From: Glossina fuscipes
Lineage: Eukaryota; Arthropoda; Insecta; Diptera; Glossinidae
NCBI RefSeq assembly: GCF_014805625.2
Contig: NW_023998485.1
Coordinates: 927,040-991,039, forward strand
Length of the DNA stretch: 64,000 nt
Direction: 5' to 3'
This document shows, one piece after another, positions 35,301-40,415 of the stretch (position 1 is its first letter; every line of letters starts with the position of its first letter). A program made the position numbers and the translations under genes. The notes under the pieces are model-generated. The model searched no databases. It saw nothing but the letters and a program-made list of their open reading frames with translations, and was not told where the DNA came from.

Positions 35301-37099
35301 ATTAAAGACCAAATTAATTAAAGATTGGCTTTTATATATTTAATAATTTATTGAAAAACGAATACGAAAAATCATTGGGTTGGTTACCAGATACGTGTGG
35401 TATTCTTATGTTGGCTGCCATGGATCTTACGTATGCATCGTCCGGGTAGACCTATAATATTGGATTTTTCATCTACCCCATGCTCGGATACCTCATCAGA
35501 ACGTAAACATCAGATATTATCCGAAGTGGAATTGAAAGAGCGGTAGGCTTATTATTTAAAATGAAATAATAATAATACTAAATAAATAAAAAGGAAAATA
35601 CTTTTTCCTCCCTTAATATGAAAAAGAAAAAATTATCAACTTTTTCTATATTTTTAAACAGATCGTCGAAATCATTGTTGGCCAATGTCTTGGACATAGA
35701 CGACGACTTTCGCAATTGCCGACCAATGACGCCAGGCGGTACTTTGCCACACAATCCTGCTTTCTATCGAACTGTTTATGGGTATTTCTTTTATTACAAT
35801 TGTTATAATAAAATTTCTTCTTAAATAAATTTTCAACTTTTATCCTTTAATCACATTAAAATTAATAACAGACAAGGCGATGACGGTAGTATTGGTCCAA
35901 TAGGCAGCACCCGAATGCCAGATGCTGTAACACATCATTCATGTATAAAATCTTCGACCGAATATGAATTAAGTTTAATACTAAAAGAAATACGTTTTAT
36001 AACCGATCAGGTAATTGAATAAATATATAAAAAAAATTCATCAATTTTCACTAATAAAAATACTCACGATGGTATATATTACGTTGTACTAAAAATTTTG
36101 CCGTATCTGCGTAGGAGGCCCGTCTAGAAAACATACCAGTCCAATTTTTTATAATTGTTTACAAGAAATGTATCTTTGAATTTCGGCAAGACCAGCTCGG
36201 ATGAATATCAATACTTCGTAATTTTCCTTACCAATTTTTTTACTTAAGTTGCTCAGATCTTACTGACAGTCCCACCCTACTAAATCCTGTCATCGTAGAA
36301 GAACACTATTACTACTAACACTTAAACTATAAAATGCCCACAGAGCGATACTCGTCCTATAAATAGTAAAAGCCAACGTGGGCAATTTCAATGCTTTTAT
36401 GAAAGAAATTTTTTGTCATGTAAATATAAATGCATATTTTAGTGACTAATTTGCCACAAATTTCGGATCTTTTCCTAGAACAAGGAGCAAATGATCCTCT
36501 CAAGGTTACTTATTGCACTATACGTTGATTTTTCATGCCAAAGTGTTTCTTTCTAAAGTTATGTAGTAATTGATGGTAATTGATTTTGATAAAACGTTTG
36601 CGCAATTGAAACTACGGTCTTTAATTATATATTCGAAATTTAGACCTTTCAAATTATTTCAAAACAAATTCGTAAACTTTCCTCTCGAAAATCTTACATG
36701 TATAATACACCAAGAAACTTTTAAATTTATAATTTATATTACATAGTCTCAGAACAACATTGCAGGGCATCTAATTGTTCTTCTCAACTAATGTACTCCG
36801 TTTGATGACAAAAATTTTCCTCCAACTTGATATATTTTTTCTTAGAGTAAATAATACTTATTGTATTAATAATATTTTTTTATAAAAATACTACCTAAAC
36901 ACTAAACAACTTACCTCTCCGACTGACCGCACAATTAAAATATTAGTTACGCAAGGAGGATGAAGAAGATGACATTGCTAATGATTGGAAATTTGCCGCT
37001 ATGGTCGTTGACAGACTGTGCCTTATCATATTCACAATGTTCACAATATTAGCTACAATAGCTGTACTGCTATCAGCACCACATATTATTGTCTCGTAG
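3077..37099 (+). CDS. nAChRalpha6: nicotinic acetylcholine receptor subunit alpha6, C-terminal half (7 exons, 5' end outside window)
   Basis: Subunit of a pentameric ligand-gated cation channel in the neuronal plasma membrane; insect alpha6 is the established target of spinosyn insecticides. Joined coding blocks 3077-3271, 15781-15867, 20927-21036, 35391-35542, 35662-35781, 35872-36010 and 36947-37099 give 318 residues plus TAG, with the first base of codon 1 supplied by an upstream exon. In order: vicinal Cys pair in YYNCCPEPY (residues 13-14, diagnostic of alpha subunits), M1 about 31-53, M2 about 62-84, M3 about 95-117, cytoplasmic loop about 118-286, M4 about 287-312, C-terminus HIIVS. 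The loop blocks [28 protein letters not shown] and GSIGPIG match my memory of Drosophila alpha6, which separates it from alpha5 and alpha7. All splice sites are GT-AG and every phase agrees. No frameshift or premature stop is seen, so the gene looks functional. The gene is intron-heavy: 956 coding bases over 34 kb. Confidence 0.96.
3272..4860 (+). other. intron, proximal part; nothing recognised
   Basis: AT-rich intron sequence with homopolymer runs (for example polyT near 3707 and polyA near 3481). No coding similarity, splice-flanked exon or structured repeat is seen. Confidence 0.6.
4870..5400 (-). mobile_element. decayed mariner-like transposase fragment
   Basis: Read on the minus strand in shifting frames, the segment shows blocks resembling the C-terminal half of a mariner transposase: [19 protein letters not shown] (compare the family's VAK..LK.WEVL.HPPYSPD block) followed by [20 protein letters not shown] and KKWL (compare the LF.SM...EDVKKWL block after the third catalytic Asp). 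The intervening [11 protein letters not shown] segment is scrambled, several stops and frameshifts are present, and I could not place terminal inverted repeats. It is therefore an inactive fossil. Recognition is by eye and the subfamily is not assigned. Confidence 0.55.
5400..5967. other. intron stretch, nothing recognised
   Basis: AT-rich sequence between the mariner remnant and the SINE-like insertion. The 78-codon minus-strand frame at 5716-5952 shows no recognisable domain and is treated as chance. Confidence 0.5.
5968..6120 (-). mobile_element. SINE-like element with (TAA)n tail and 12-bp target-site duplication
   Basis: The 12-bp direct repeat tggaataattta occurs at 5968-5979 and 6109-6120. 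Between them, on the minus strand, is a 129-bp insert. It begins near a tRNA-like B box (GGTTCAAACCTC, complement of roughly 6090-6102), continues through a middle with agccgacagccctag, and ends in tagtcttagaatttatt..., then (TAA)n next to the TSD. The tail closely matches the 3' end of the I-clade LINE copies at 9.8 and 56.5 kb. No A box is present, so this copy is 5'-truncated between the two promoter boxes. It could instead be a truncated LINE variant; the B box and the two sibling copies favour a SINE. Confidence 0.7.
6121..6740. other. intron stretch with one unassigned open frame
   Basis: The + strand frame 6348-6602 (84 codons) contains a fairly protein-like segment ([20 protein letters not shown], then [20 protein letters not shown]). 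I do not recognise it. It lacks splice context and abuts transposon sequence, so it may be a piece of another element. Confidence 0.4.
6740..9880 (+). mobile_element. I-clade LINE (non-LTR retrotransposon), internally deleted and mutated
   Basis: Read in order with several frameshifts: an ORF1-like N-terminus ([20 protein letters not shown], 6860-6920); the C-terminal part of an AP endonuclease ([19 protein letters not shown] ... [11 protein letters not shown], 7068-7175); reverse transcriptase with PISLLS-like block, [11 protein letters not shown], motif [10 protein letters not shown] (about 8047-8073), GIPQGSPLS (about 8217-8243) and an intact YADD at 8306-8317; RNase H-like sequence with [11 protein letters not shown] (8864-9295); then a 3' UTR ending in (TAA)n near 9875. 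An RNase H domain plus a TAA-repeat tail is typical of the I clade. The ORF1-to-endonuclease jump near 6960 and a loss near 9320 (present in the 56 kb copy) are internal deletions. Dead element. Confidence 0.8.
9880..10890 (-). mobile_element. LINE ORF1 (gag-like nucleic-acid-binding protein) remnant
   Basis: On the minus strand, complement of about 10485-10580 reads [20 protein letters not shown], then KVC, a CX2CX4HX4C zinc knuckle preceded by the typical YVEP.LQC lead-in of I/Jockey-type ORF1. A weaker second knuckle ([12 protein letters not shown]) follows about 60-70 bases on. Upstream residues ([11 protein letters not shown] ... [10 protein letters not shown]) fit the region before the knuckles; a low-complexity tail (10071-10322) and a segment reading [13 protein letters not shown] follow. 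Frameshifts and stops break it. It abuts the tail of the + strand LINE in opposite orientation, so it is a separate insertion, not its missing ORF1. Confidence 0.6.
10890..11188. other. intron stretch, nothing recognised
   Basis: AT-rich sequence between the ORF1 remnant and the left LTR. Two overlapping short minus-strand frames at 10935-11139 look like chance. Confidence 0.45.
11189..11512 (-). mobile_element. solo LTR (older copy), minus orientation
   Basis: Reverse-complement relative of the LTR at 12314-12660. On the minus strand it starts tgcagtgacaccact, carries a TATA-like cttatata, contains gtaaacttagcaataactt and gtagagtgcgaca, and ends near aatactact. No internal gag-pol sequence is adjacent. 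A clean TSD is not visible (gtta before, gtaa after), consistent with age. Confidence 0.6.
11513..12313. other. spacer between inverted LTRs, nothing recognised
   Basis: About 800 bp of AT-rich sequence with no retrotransposon protein similarity in any frame I read. This argues that the flanking inverted LTRs are independent insertions. Confidence 0.5.
12314..12660 (+). mobile_element. solo LTR, Ty3/gypsy-type, with 4-bp target-site duplication
   Basis: The 347-bp unit begins TGTAGTGACACCACT and ends GATAATGCTACA, so TGTAG...CTACA forms the short inverted termini expected of an LTR. It is flanked on both sides by ggat (12310-12313 and 12661-12664). Inside are a TATA-like cttatataac and an AATAAA near 12570. 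A stretch aatgtaaacttagcaata is duplicated in tandem near its 3' end (about 12575-12620). The TGTAGT start and 4-bp duplication resemble mdg1/412-type gypsy LTRs, from family knowledge. No internal region lies on either side. Confidence 0.65.
12725..14894 (+). mobile_element. Jockey-superfamily LINE copy A, reverse-transcriptase core deleted
   Basis: Nearly open sequence in order: AP-endonuclease C-terminus ([20 protein letters not shown] ... [11 protein letters not shown], from about 12745), linker ([20 protein letters not shown]), reverse-transcriptase N-terminal part ([68 protein letters not shown]) up to about 13943. It then jumps to [11 protein letters not shown] and [18 protein letters not shown], and the C-terminal domain to 14565. 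The fingers-to-thumb jump removes motifs A-D including the YADD box. The 3' UTR ends in AATTAAAATAAATAAATAAATAA-type A/T tail. Very similar to copy B at 30.1-31.9 kb, so recent. The clade within the superfamily is not assigned. Confidence 0.82.
14895..15780. other. intron stretch before M2 exon; short unassigned open frames
   Basis: The minus strand of about 14930-15130 reads [20 protein letters not shown], then [10 protein letters not shown], reminiscent of a LINE ORF1 C-terminus but too short to be sure. The + strand has an ATG frame 15138-15272 (44 residues, [20 protein letters not shown]..., rich in Lys/Gln) that I cannot assign. An (AT)n run lies at 15495-15512. Confidence 0.4.
15781..15867 (+). 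CDS. nAChRalpha6: nAChRalpha6 exon: pore-lining M2 (exon 8 cassette)
   Basis: This 87-bp exon has acceptor aatgcag ending at 15780, donor g/gtaagt at 15868, and phase 1 at both ends, so it can be swapped or skipped without a frame change. It encodes the pore helix from [10 protein letters not shown] to VAETMPATS, with the outer-ring Glu in VAET, and ends in VPLL. In Drosophila alpha6 this position is known to be occupied by mutually exclusive exon 8 variants. I found only this one cassette by eye between 3272 and 20926. Confidence 0.96.
   Translation: MLLYYYRLRYFLIWWPKPCQLLQMPYLF
15868..19250 (+). other. intron after M2 exon, no recognised gene
   Basis: AT-rich with many A and T homopolymers (16000-16700) and a CTAT-type repeat at 17271-17370. 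A 90-codon frame at 16725-16997 ([20 protein letters not shown]) looks somewhat protein-like but matches nothing I know. I looked specifically for a second M2 cassette and saw none. Confidence 0.55.
17271..17370. repeat. (CT)n/(CTAT)n compound microsatellite
   Basis: Imperfect CTCT array passing into ATCT/CCATCT tetranucleotide units, ending in tatctatttatctatct. Confidence 0.9.
19255..19415 (-). mobile_element. old SINE-like element, more complete at its 5' end
   Basis: On the minus strand it carries a B-box-like GGTTTAAATCTCC (complement of about 19341-19354), agcagagtttt, then gtctttagt/ttctaaatttatttctctggctaaa and a decayed (TAA/TGA)n tail. These blocks are collinear with the 5.97 kb copy. 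About 48 bases before the B box the sequence TAGCACTAAGTG (complement of about 19388-19400) is at tRNA-like spacing for an A box but is a weak match. No TSD could be seen, in keeping with its divergence. Confidence 0.5.
19858..20100 (+). repeat. dispersed repeat, copy 1, with (GACA)-like end
   Basis: A segment cccgaaccattttcaatag ... gggtcaaag ... aaatttcaccaaa aligns with 51372-51505 over roughly 100 bases with scattered changes. It is followed by an imperfect GACA array (cagacagagacaggcggaca...). The open frame across it is a repeat artefact. Family unknown. Confidence 0.6.
20467..20549. repeat. (AT)n-rich tract
   Basis: Interrupted TA/AT dinucleotide array; the open frame over it (poly Ile/Tyr) is low complexity. 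Confidence 0.9.
20927..21036 (+). CDS. nAChRalpha6: nAChRalpha6 exon: M3 (exon 9)
   Basis: The acceptor is ccaacag ending at 20926; the donor is tgg/gtaag at 21037. It enters in phase 1 and leaves in phase 0. It begins with the last two bases of a split Gly codon, then [15 protein letters not shown] (M3), [13 protein letters not shown] and SEW. The glycine at the top of M3 is the position I equate with the published spinosad-resistance site G275 of thrips alpha6; here it reads Gly (ggt), the susceptible state. The mapping of that number is from memory. Confidence 0.96.
21037..23640 (+). other. intron after M3 exon, proximal part; nothing recognised
   Basis: AT-rich with homopolymers. Short frames (for example 21682-21942 and 22290-22511) show no domain. 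No splice-bounded exon with receptor similarity is seen. Confidence 0.55.
23645..24650 (-). mobile_element. Jockey-superfamily LINE copy C, old and internally deleted
   Basis: Minus-strand relative of copies A and B, clearly more diverged. The 5' side aligns with the linker ([20 protein letters not shown] versus [20 protein letters not shown] in copy A), followed by a segment matching [36 protein letters not shown] and RPDGI. Near 23970-23985 it jumps from the PDGI block directly to LSQCEFN.ELFDP, which in copy A lies near the C-terminus. Almost the whole reverse transcriptase is gone. The 3' end shares the UTR words gcaaccgataatagtg and aaacatgcaaaag with copy B. Confidence 0.65.
24651..26090 (+). 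other. intron stretch, nothing recognised
   Basis: AT-rich; no coding similarity, terminal repeats or structured array noticed. Confidence 0.5.
26105..26620 (+). mobile_element. mariner (DD34D) transposon, 5'-truncated, transposase with nonsense codon
   Basis: The transposase C-terminal half starts abruptly at [16 protein letters not shown] (about 26105). The second catalytic Asp is in [10 protein letters not shown] (about 26260) and the third in [15 protein letters not shown] (about 26332-26376), the spacing typical of mariner DD34D enzymes. The first Asp and the N-terminal DNA-binding domain are missing. An in-frame TAA at 26386-26388, where the family usually has Gln before NFF, interrupts the reading, which otherwise continues ([20 protein letters not shown] ... 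[12 protein letters not shown]) to a TAA near 26568. The sequence after it up to about 26620 should hold the 3' terminal repeat. Inactive. Confidence 0.88.
26621..26790 (+). repeat. dispersed repeat R2, copy 1
   Basis: ataaaaatacgcaatcaaag and then tctctattctattaaaattt ... aaccgaacaaatgggttat align with 29599-29870. This copy lacks about 110 bases that copy 2 has between the two blocks. It lies directly after the mariner end. Family unknown. Confidence 0.55.
26791..29460 (+). other. intron stretch, nothing recognised
   Basis: AT-rich with long A and T runs. The opposing frames at 27301-27591 (minus) and 27317-27559 (plus) overlap and show no domain. Confidence 0.5.
29470..29549. repeat. (CT)n microsatellite
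   Basis: Interrupted CT array with a short T-rich break. The minus-strand frame over it (Arg-Glu repeats) is an artefact. Confidence 0.93.
29599..29870 (+). repeat. dispersed repeat R2, copy 2
   Basis: Partner of 26621-26790. It contains caaaattttattactgacct ... attaaaattttg, whose ends form a short inverted repeat, and cccgaacaaacgggattat. It is longer than copy 1 by an internal segment of about 110 bases (roughly 29637-29745). Confidence 0.55.
30060..31857 (-). mobile_element. Jockey-superfamily LINE copy B, doubly internally deleted
   Basis: Minus strand, young copy. From its 5' end: AP-endonuclease start ([20 protein letters not shown], then [20 protein letters not shown]), a jump to the reverse-transcriptase linker at about 31688, then the same blocks as copy A ([49 protein letters not shown]). 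The same jump to [11 protein letters not shown] at about 31000, the C-terminal domain (30513-30920 and beyond), 3' UTR and TAAA-repeat tail at about 30060-30085 follow. The jump at about 31000 has the same junction words as copy A. The 258-codon open frame 31000-31776 is a chance product of a deletion frameshift compensated near a T run at 31569-31579. TSD not identified. Confidence 0.83.
31858..35390 (+). other. intron, distal part before the loop exons; nothing recognised
   Basis: AT-rich. The frame 32502-32723 starts [20 protein letters not shown] and 33311-33577 is an unassigned frame; neither has splice context or a domain I know. Confidence 0.5.
35391..35542 (+). CDS. nAChRalpha6: nAChRalpha6 exon: start of M3-M4 cytoplasmic loop (exon 10)
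   Basis: The acceptor is gttaccag ending at 35390; the donor is cg/gtaggc at 35543, a less canonical +5/+6 than the other donors. It enters in phase 0 and leaves in phase 2. It encodes [19 protein letters not shown], the amphipathic segment just after M3 that is conserved across insect alpha subunits, then [21 protein letters not shown], a serine-rich stretch plausible for phosphorylation and trafficking. It is reached after a 14.4 kb intron that carries several transposon copies. Confidence 0.96.
35662..35781 (+). CDS. nAChRalpha6: nAChRalpha6 exon: M3-M4 loop, middle (exon 11)
   Basis: The acceptor is ttttaaacag ending at 35661 and the donor is gtattt at 35782; both flanking introns are very short (119 and 90 bp). 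It completes a split Arg codon and encodes [19 protein letters not shown], then [20 protein letters not shown], ending in a split Gly codon. From memory, Drosophila alpha6 has His-Asn before the Cys here, so this allele may be one residue shorter. The loop is cytoplasmic and not part of the pore or agonist site. Confidence 0.95.
35872..36010 (+). CDS. nAChRalpha6: nAChRalpha6 exon: M3-M4 loop, distal (exon 12)
   Basis: The acceptor is attaataacag ending at 35871; the donor is cag/gtaatt at 36011. It encodes [19 protein letters not shown], then [14 protein letters not shown] and the amphipathic pre-M4 helix [13 protein letters not shown]. It is in phase with both neighbours. These motifs are among the best alpha6-specific identifiers in the window. 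Confidence 0.96.
36011..36946 (+). other. last nAChRalpha6 intron
   Basis: 936 bp bounded by cag/gtaatt and atattag. No internal feature recognised. Confidence 0.9.
36947..37099 (+). CDS. nAChRalpha6: nAChRalpha6 terminal coding exon: pre-M4 and M4, stop
   Basis: The acceptor is atattag ending at 36946; 50 codons and a TAG at 37097-37099 follow. It encodes an acidic stretch (LRKEDEEDD), [18 protein letters not shown] (start of M4), then [19 protein letters not shown] and a short VS tail. The acidic stretch is richer in Asp/Glu than my memory of the Drosophila sequence. The size and position of M4 are normal for the family. Confidence 0.96.
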   Translation, partial: LRKEDEEDDIANDWKFAAMVVDRLCLIIFTMFTILATIAVLLSAPHIIVS

Positions 37100-37184
37100 C
37101 TATATGAGAGGCGAGGTGGTTATTGTTATTGGTTTTATTATAAAATCAATTTGTTAATTATTAAATTAATAACGAAAATTTTTA

Positions 37185-37190
37185 AATAAA
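37185..37190 (+). terminator. candidate polyadenylation signal of nAChRalpha6
   Basis: The first AATAAA hexamer lies about 86 bases after the stop codon in an AT-rich 3' region. Other AATAAA or near matches occur further down (for example near 37345), and neural transcripts often use distal sites, so this is only the nearest candidate. Confidence 0.35.
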
Positions 37191-37199
37191 TTCAATTTT

Positions 37200-39400
37200 C
37201 ACATTTAATTCATAACGCAACGTTTCTTTTAAACAAAAATAAAGAATTACATTAAAAAAATCCAAAAAAGATAAAAAATCAACAAAAAAATTGAAAAACA
37301 ATACAAAAAAAAAAAAAAAAAATTTATTATTCATAAAAAATTCAATAAATAAAATAATTTCCTCCAAACATAAACTTAAAACGTATTATAAAGCATTCTA
37401 ATAATTTCAATTATTAATAACCTTATTCTATACACATACACTCATGACGTTTTCAACTTTATAAAGAAAACAGAAACATTCGTTACCTAAATTTGCCTTC
37501 CTCTATTTCCTCCCTCAATTTCTTTTTCGCCCAATATTTTTATCTACCTTGAATTTACCTTGAATATTTCTATCTTATACCCATTAACAAAGCAGTATAC
37601 TTCCAAGAGAGAGTCAACAGAAATATCCAGAGAGTATTCATATTTTTGTTCGACTTAAGCTTAGAGATATGTATGCCCGTCTCTGTCTACATTGTCTGAC
37701 CGTGTTGTAGATCTTGACGACCGGACGATAGACTTATTCATATAAGCTTTGAAGATGGTTTCAATCCCCACCATCACATATGGTGCAGTTTTAACTATTA
37801 TAATTGAGTAATTATGCCTTTTGGCAGCGAGCGCAAGGTAATGCGGATGTGACTGGCGGTAACTGAGCTACAAAACCCTAGCACAAGCTAGTTCTGTTGC
37901 CAAAAATATCAGGAGCAAAAGAAAAAATACATATCTGGGCTCAGCATTGAAAATGGATTTTCGCCAAATTGGCTTTTTCACTCAATCCATTCCCGACCTT
38001 TAGAAAAAAAAAAAAAATGCTAGATAAACGTGAATCTTTGCTGAATTGTGCAGAAACATTTATGAACTATTACACGTAGGCGTATTGTCTCGCCTGTTTT
38101 TCGTTCGTTAAAGTAGTGAAATTAAATGAAAAACTAAAAGCTGGCAACGTGATATATTCCCCAAATACTATAACTATCTTAGTCCGGCCAAGAACGCTCG
38201 ATATTACACCCAATTTCCAAACAGTTATATCTCTCTTGATAACTTAGAATTACCATAGTAAAGATTGATTCAGTTACAGTCGAGTAAATATCACATGTAC
38301 TTACGTTCCTCTGCTTATCCGTCCATCAACTATTTTATATTGATCCTACACACCCACTTTAGCCAAGAACGTCGTAAAAGTTAAGAGAACGAAAAATTGA
38401 AGAATATACATTATTTGTGAATTCAAAGATACAATACAACTGCTTACCAAAAGAGGTGTTAAAACTCTCTTTATAATTCCCACCGAATGATAGGTGTATA
38501 GAAAAAGTTGCGTCATCCAGAAGCTTAAAGAAGAGCACTTATAGGTATTAATTGTTTGAGACCATTGAAGATTAGAGATTTTAAGATGCTCGTAAATATT
38601 TTATTGTTCCCTGACGCGATTCTGTTGGTCAACACAATGTAACAGCAAACTGAACTGCGGACGTACGAATTTAACCCGTTGTCGCAGATCAAGTCTCGAA
38701 CTCGGAGTAAAAAAAAAAAAATATATGCAAAAGAATCCTAAAAGTTTCTAGCGATTTTGCAGACTGTCGTGCGCGCAATTAACAAATCCCTGTATTAGCT
38801 TTGTTTATGGGTATTGCAAGCTCACTCTATGACCACCTTAGCTCTTCAGGCAAATGTATTTTCAATTTAAATTCATTTTGCGATTTTTATTTTAAATTGG
38901 AAAAAGGCAAAAATCTCGGTTTCCTTTTTTTGTTCTTTAAAAAAAAAAACGGTTTCCATCAAAATTATTTATATTGCTTTGTTAACTCTTAGTAGAAATT
39001 TTATGCTTTTTAAACCGACAGCAAGAAACTGCCATAAAACTAATGTGAAAGAAAATAAACAAAAAGAATATTATTTCAATATACACATAAAAACAATACA
39101 AATAAAAACGAAAAGAAGTTAAAAGAGAAGCAATGCAATCCAATATAAACACAGACGTTATCATCAACTTAATCACATCATCTTAACCACTGTACACATC
39201 ACTCCAGCACATCAATTAAGTCTAATACGTAAAAACAAATAAAACAGAACAACCAACGAAACATTAATCAAACAAGAATAAAAAGGATATCCTAAAAATT
39301 AAAAAAAATCTAATAAAAATAAATAAGCTAAAGCGAAAACCAATCATACAAAAACCAACACCTCCCCGACTCAATTCTAACAACAATTTTCTAAGCCACA
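37200..39400. other. region downstream of nAChRalpha6, nothing recognised
   Basis: AT-rich with long A tracts (37305-37321). It may include 3' UTR if a distal polyA site is used. Frames here are low complexity. Confidence 0.5.
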
Positions 39401-39412
39401 TATTTCGTATGA

Positions 39413-39499
39413 ATGGCTTTGCAATTGGATTGTTTTCCAATTCTCGATTTATTCAATATTCGTGGTCAATTAGATGACCATCGTGAGATTATGCGCTAA
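39413..39499 (+). CDS. short unassigned ORF (28 residues)
   Basis: ATG to TAA reads MALQLDCFPILDLFNIRG, then QLDDHREIMR. Composition and codon use look coding compared with the Lys/Asn/Phe-rich frames around it, but an in-frame TGA lies directly before the ATG and no acceptor extends it. It could be a micropeptide, a terminal exon fragment or chance; function unknown. Confidence 0.25.
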   Translation: MALQLDCFPILDLFNIRGQLDDHREIMR

Positions 39500-40028
39500 G
39501 CCAGTGCTCCCAAATGTCTTTTTTCTTCTTTTTTTTTTTTGTTTTTTTTTTTTTTTGTTAATGTAATTACTATTGTGCGGCTAATGTATATAATAGTAAT
39601 AAAAACAATTTATGCAGCTGCGAGCAATAATATCTGCGTGTTGATGAAATGCATAATTTTTGGTGTTATGCAAATGAATATACAAATAACCGAACGACAT
39701 ATTGTTTGGCGACATTTTTCACATACATAAGGCTACTACTGTAAGTAACAGTAGCTCTTCGTGCTACATTTTATTAATATATTAAGCCAAGTCCTTAGTC
39801 AATCGCAAATTGTTAATCACGAAAAATGACTGGGTAGGCGAAGAGGTTTCAATTTTCGAAATATTTCCCCAAATTTTCTCTTCACGCTGTTAAAAAATGC
39901 GCTTACTATTACTTTTACTATTACTTTTTTATTTTGCTCCTAAAAGTTAGATCAACGGTTTCAAAAGTTTTTTATATATTTTTTCAAAGAGAGGACGCTT
40001 AGCATTTTAGTTAAAAGTCCTTTTCCAC

Positions 40029-40415
40029 TTGTTTGCACTTCGGGAACAGCTCAATTGCTGTTATTCAATTGAAATCGAACTAGATGTAACACTCCGAGGT
40101 CTCGGTAAAGGCAGCTGCTCACCGGGAAGATGTCGAGATTGCCTATGTTGCGCTGAGATAACCAGAGCGTGGTTAACAACATGTGACTGTTGCGTGAATA
40201 CCTTTCTTTGGACACTGAGAATAAAGAATGTATTGGCAATGCGAATTTTCGAATTTCTGCATAATTCCCCAAAGCAAAAAGCCAATTGGAAAGGTCTTCG
40301 AAGTAAGAATACCGCGAGTATTAGGTTGCCCAACGCGCAAAGAAGTTTTGCATTGCGTACGGAAGAGCTGAAGAGACGGAGTCCTGACAGACGGGGCGGC
40401 CCTACATCTTAACAT
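40029..40415. other. GC-richer island with overlapping open frames, unassigned
   Basis: About 390 bp with clearly higher GC than the surroundings. It is open in one + frame (40029-40412, Cys-rich: RCRDCLCCAEI ... TTCDCCVN) and in three overlapping minus frames. No family is recognised. It may be a transposon or pseudogene relic. Confidence 0.3.
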
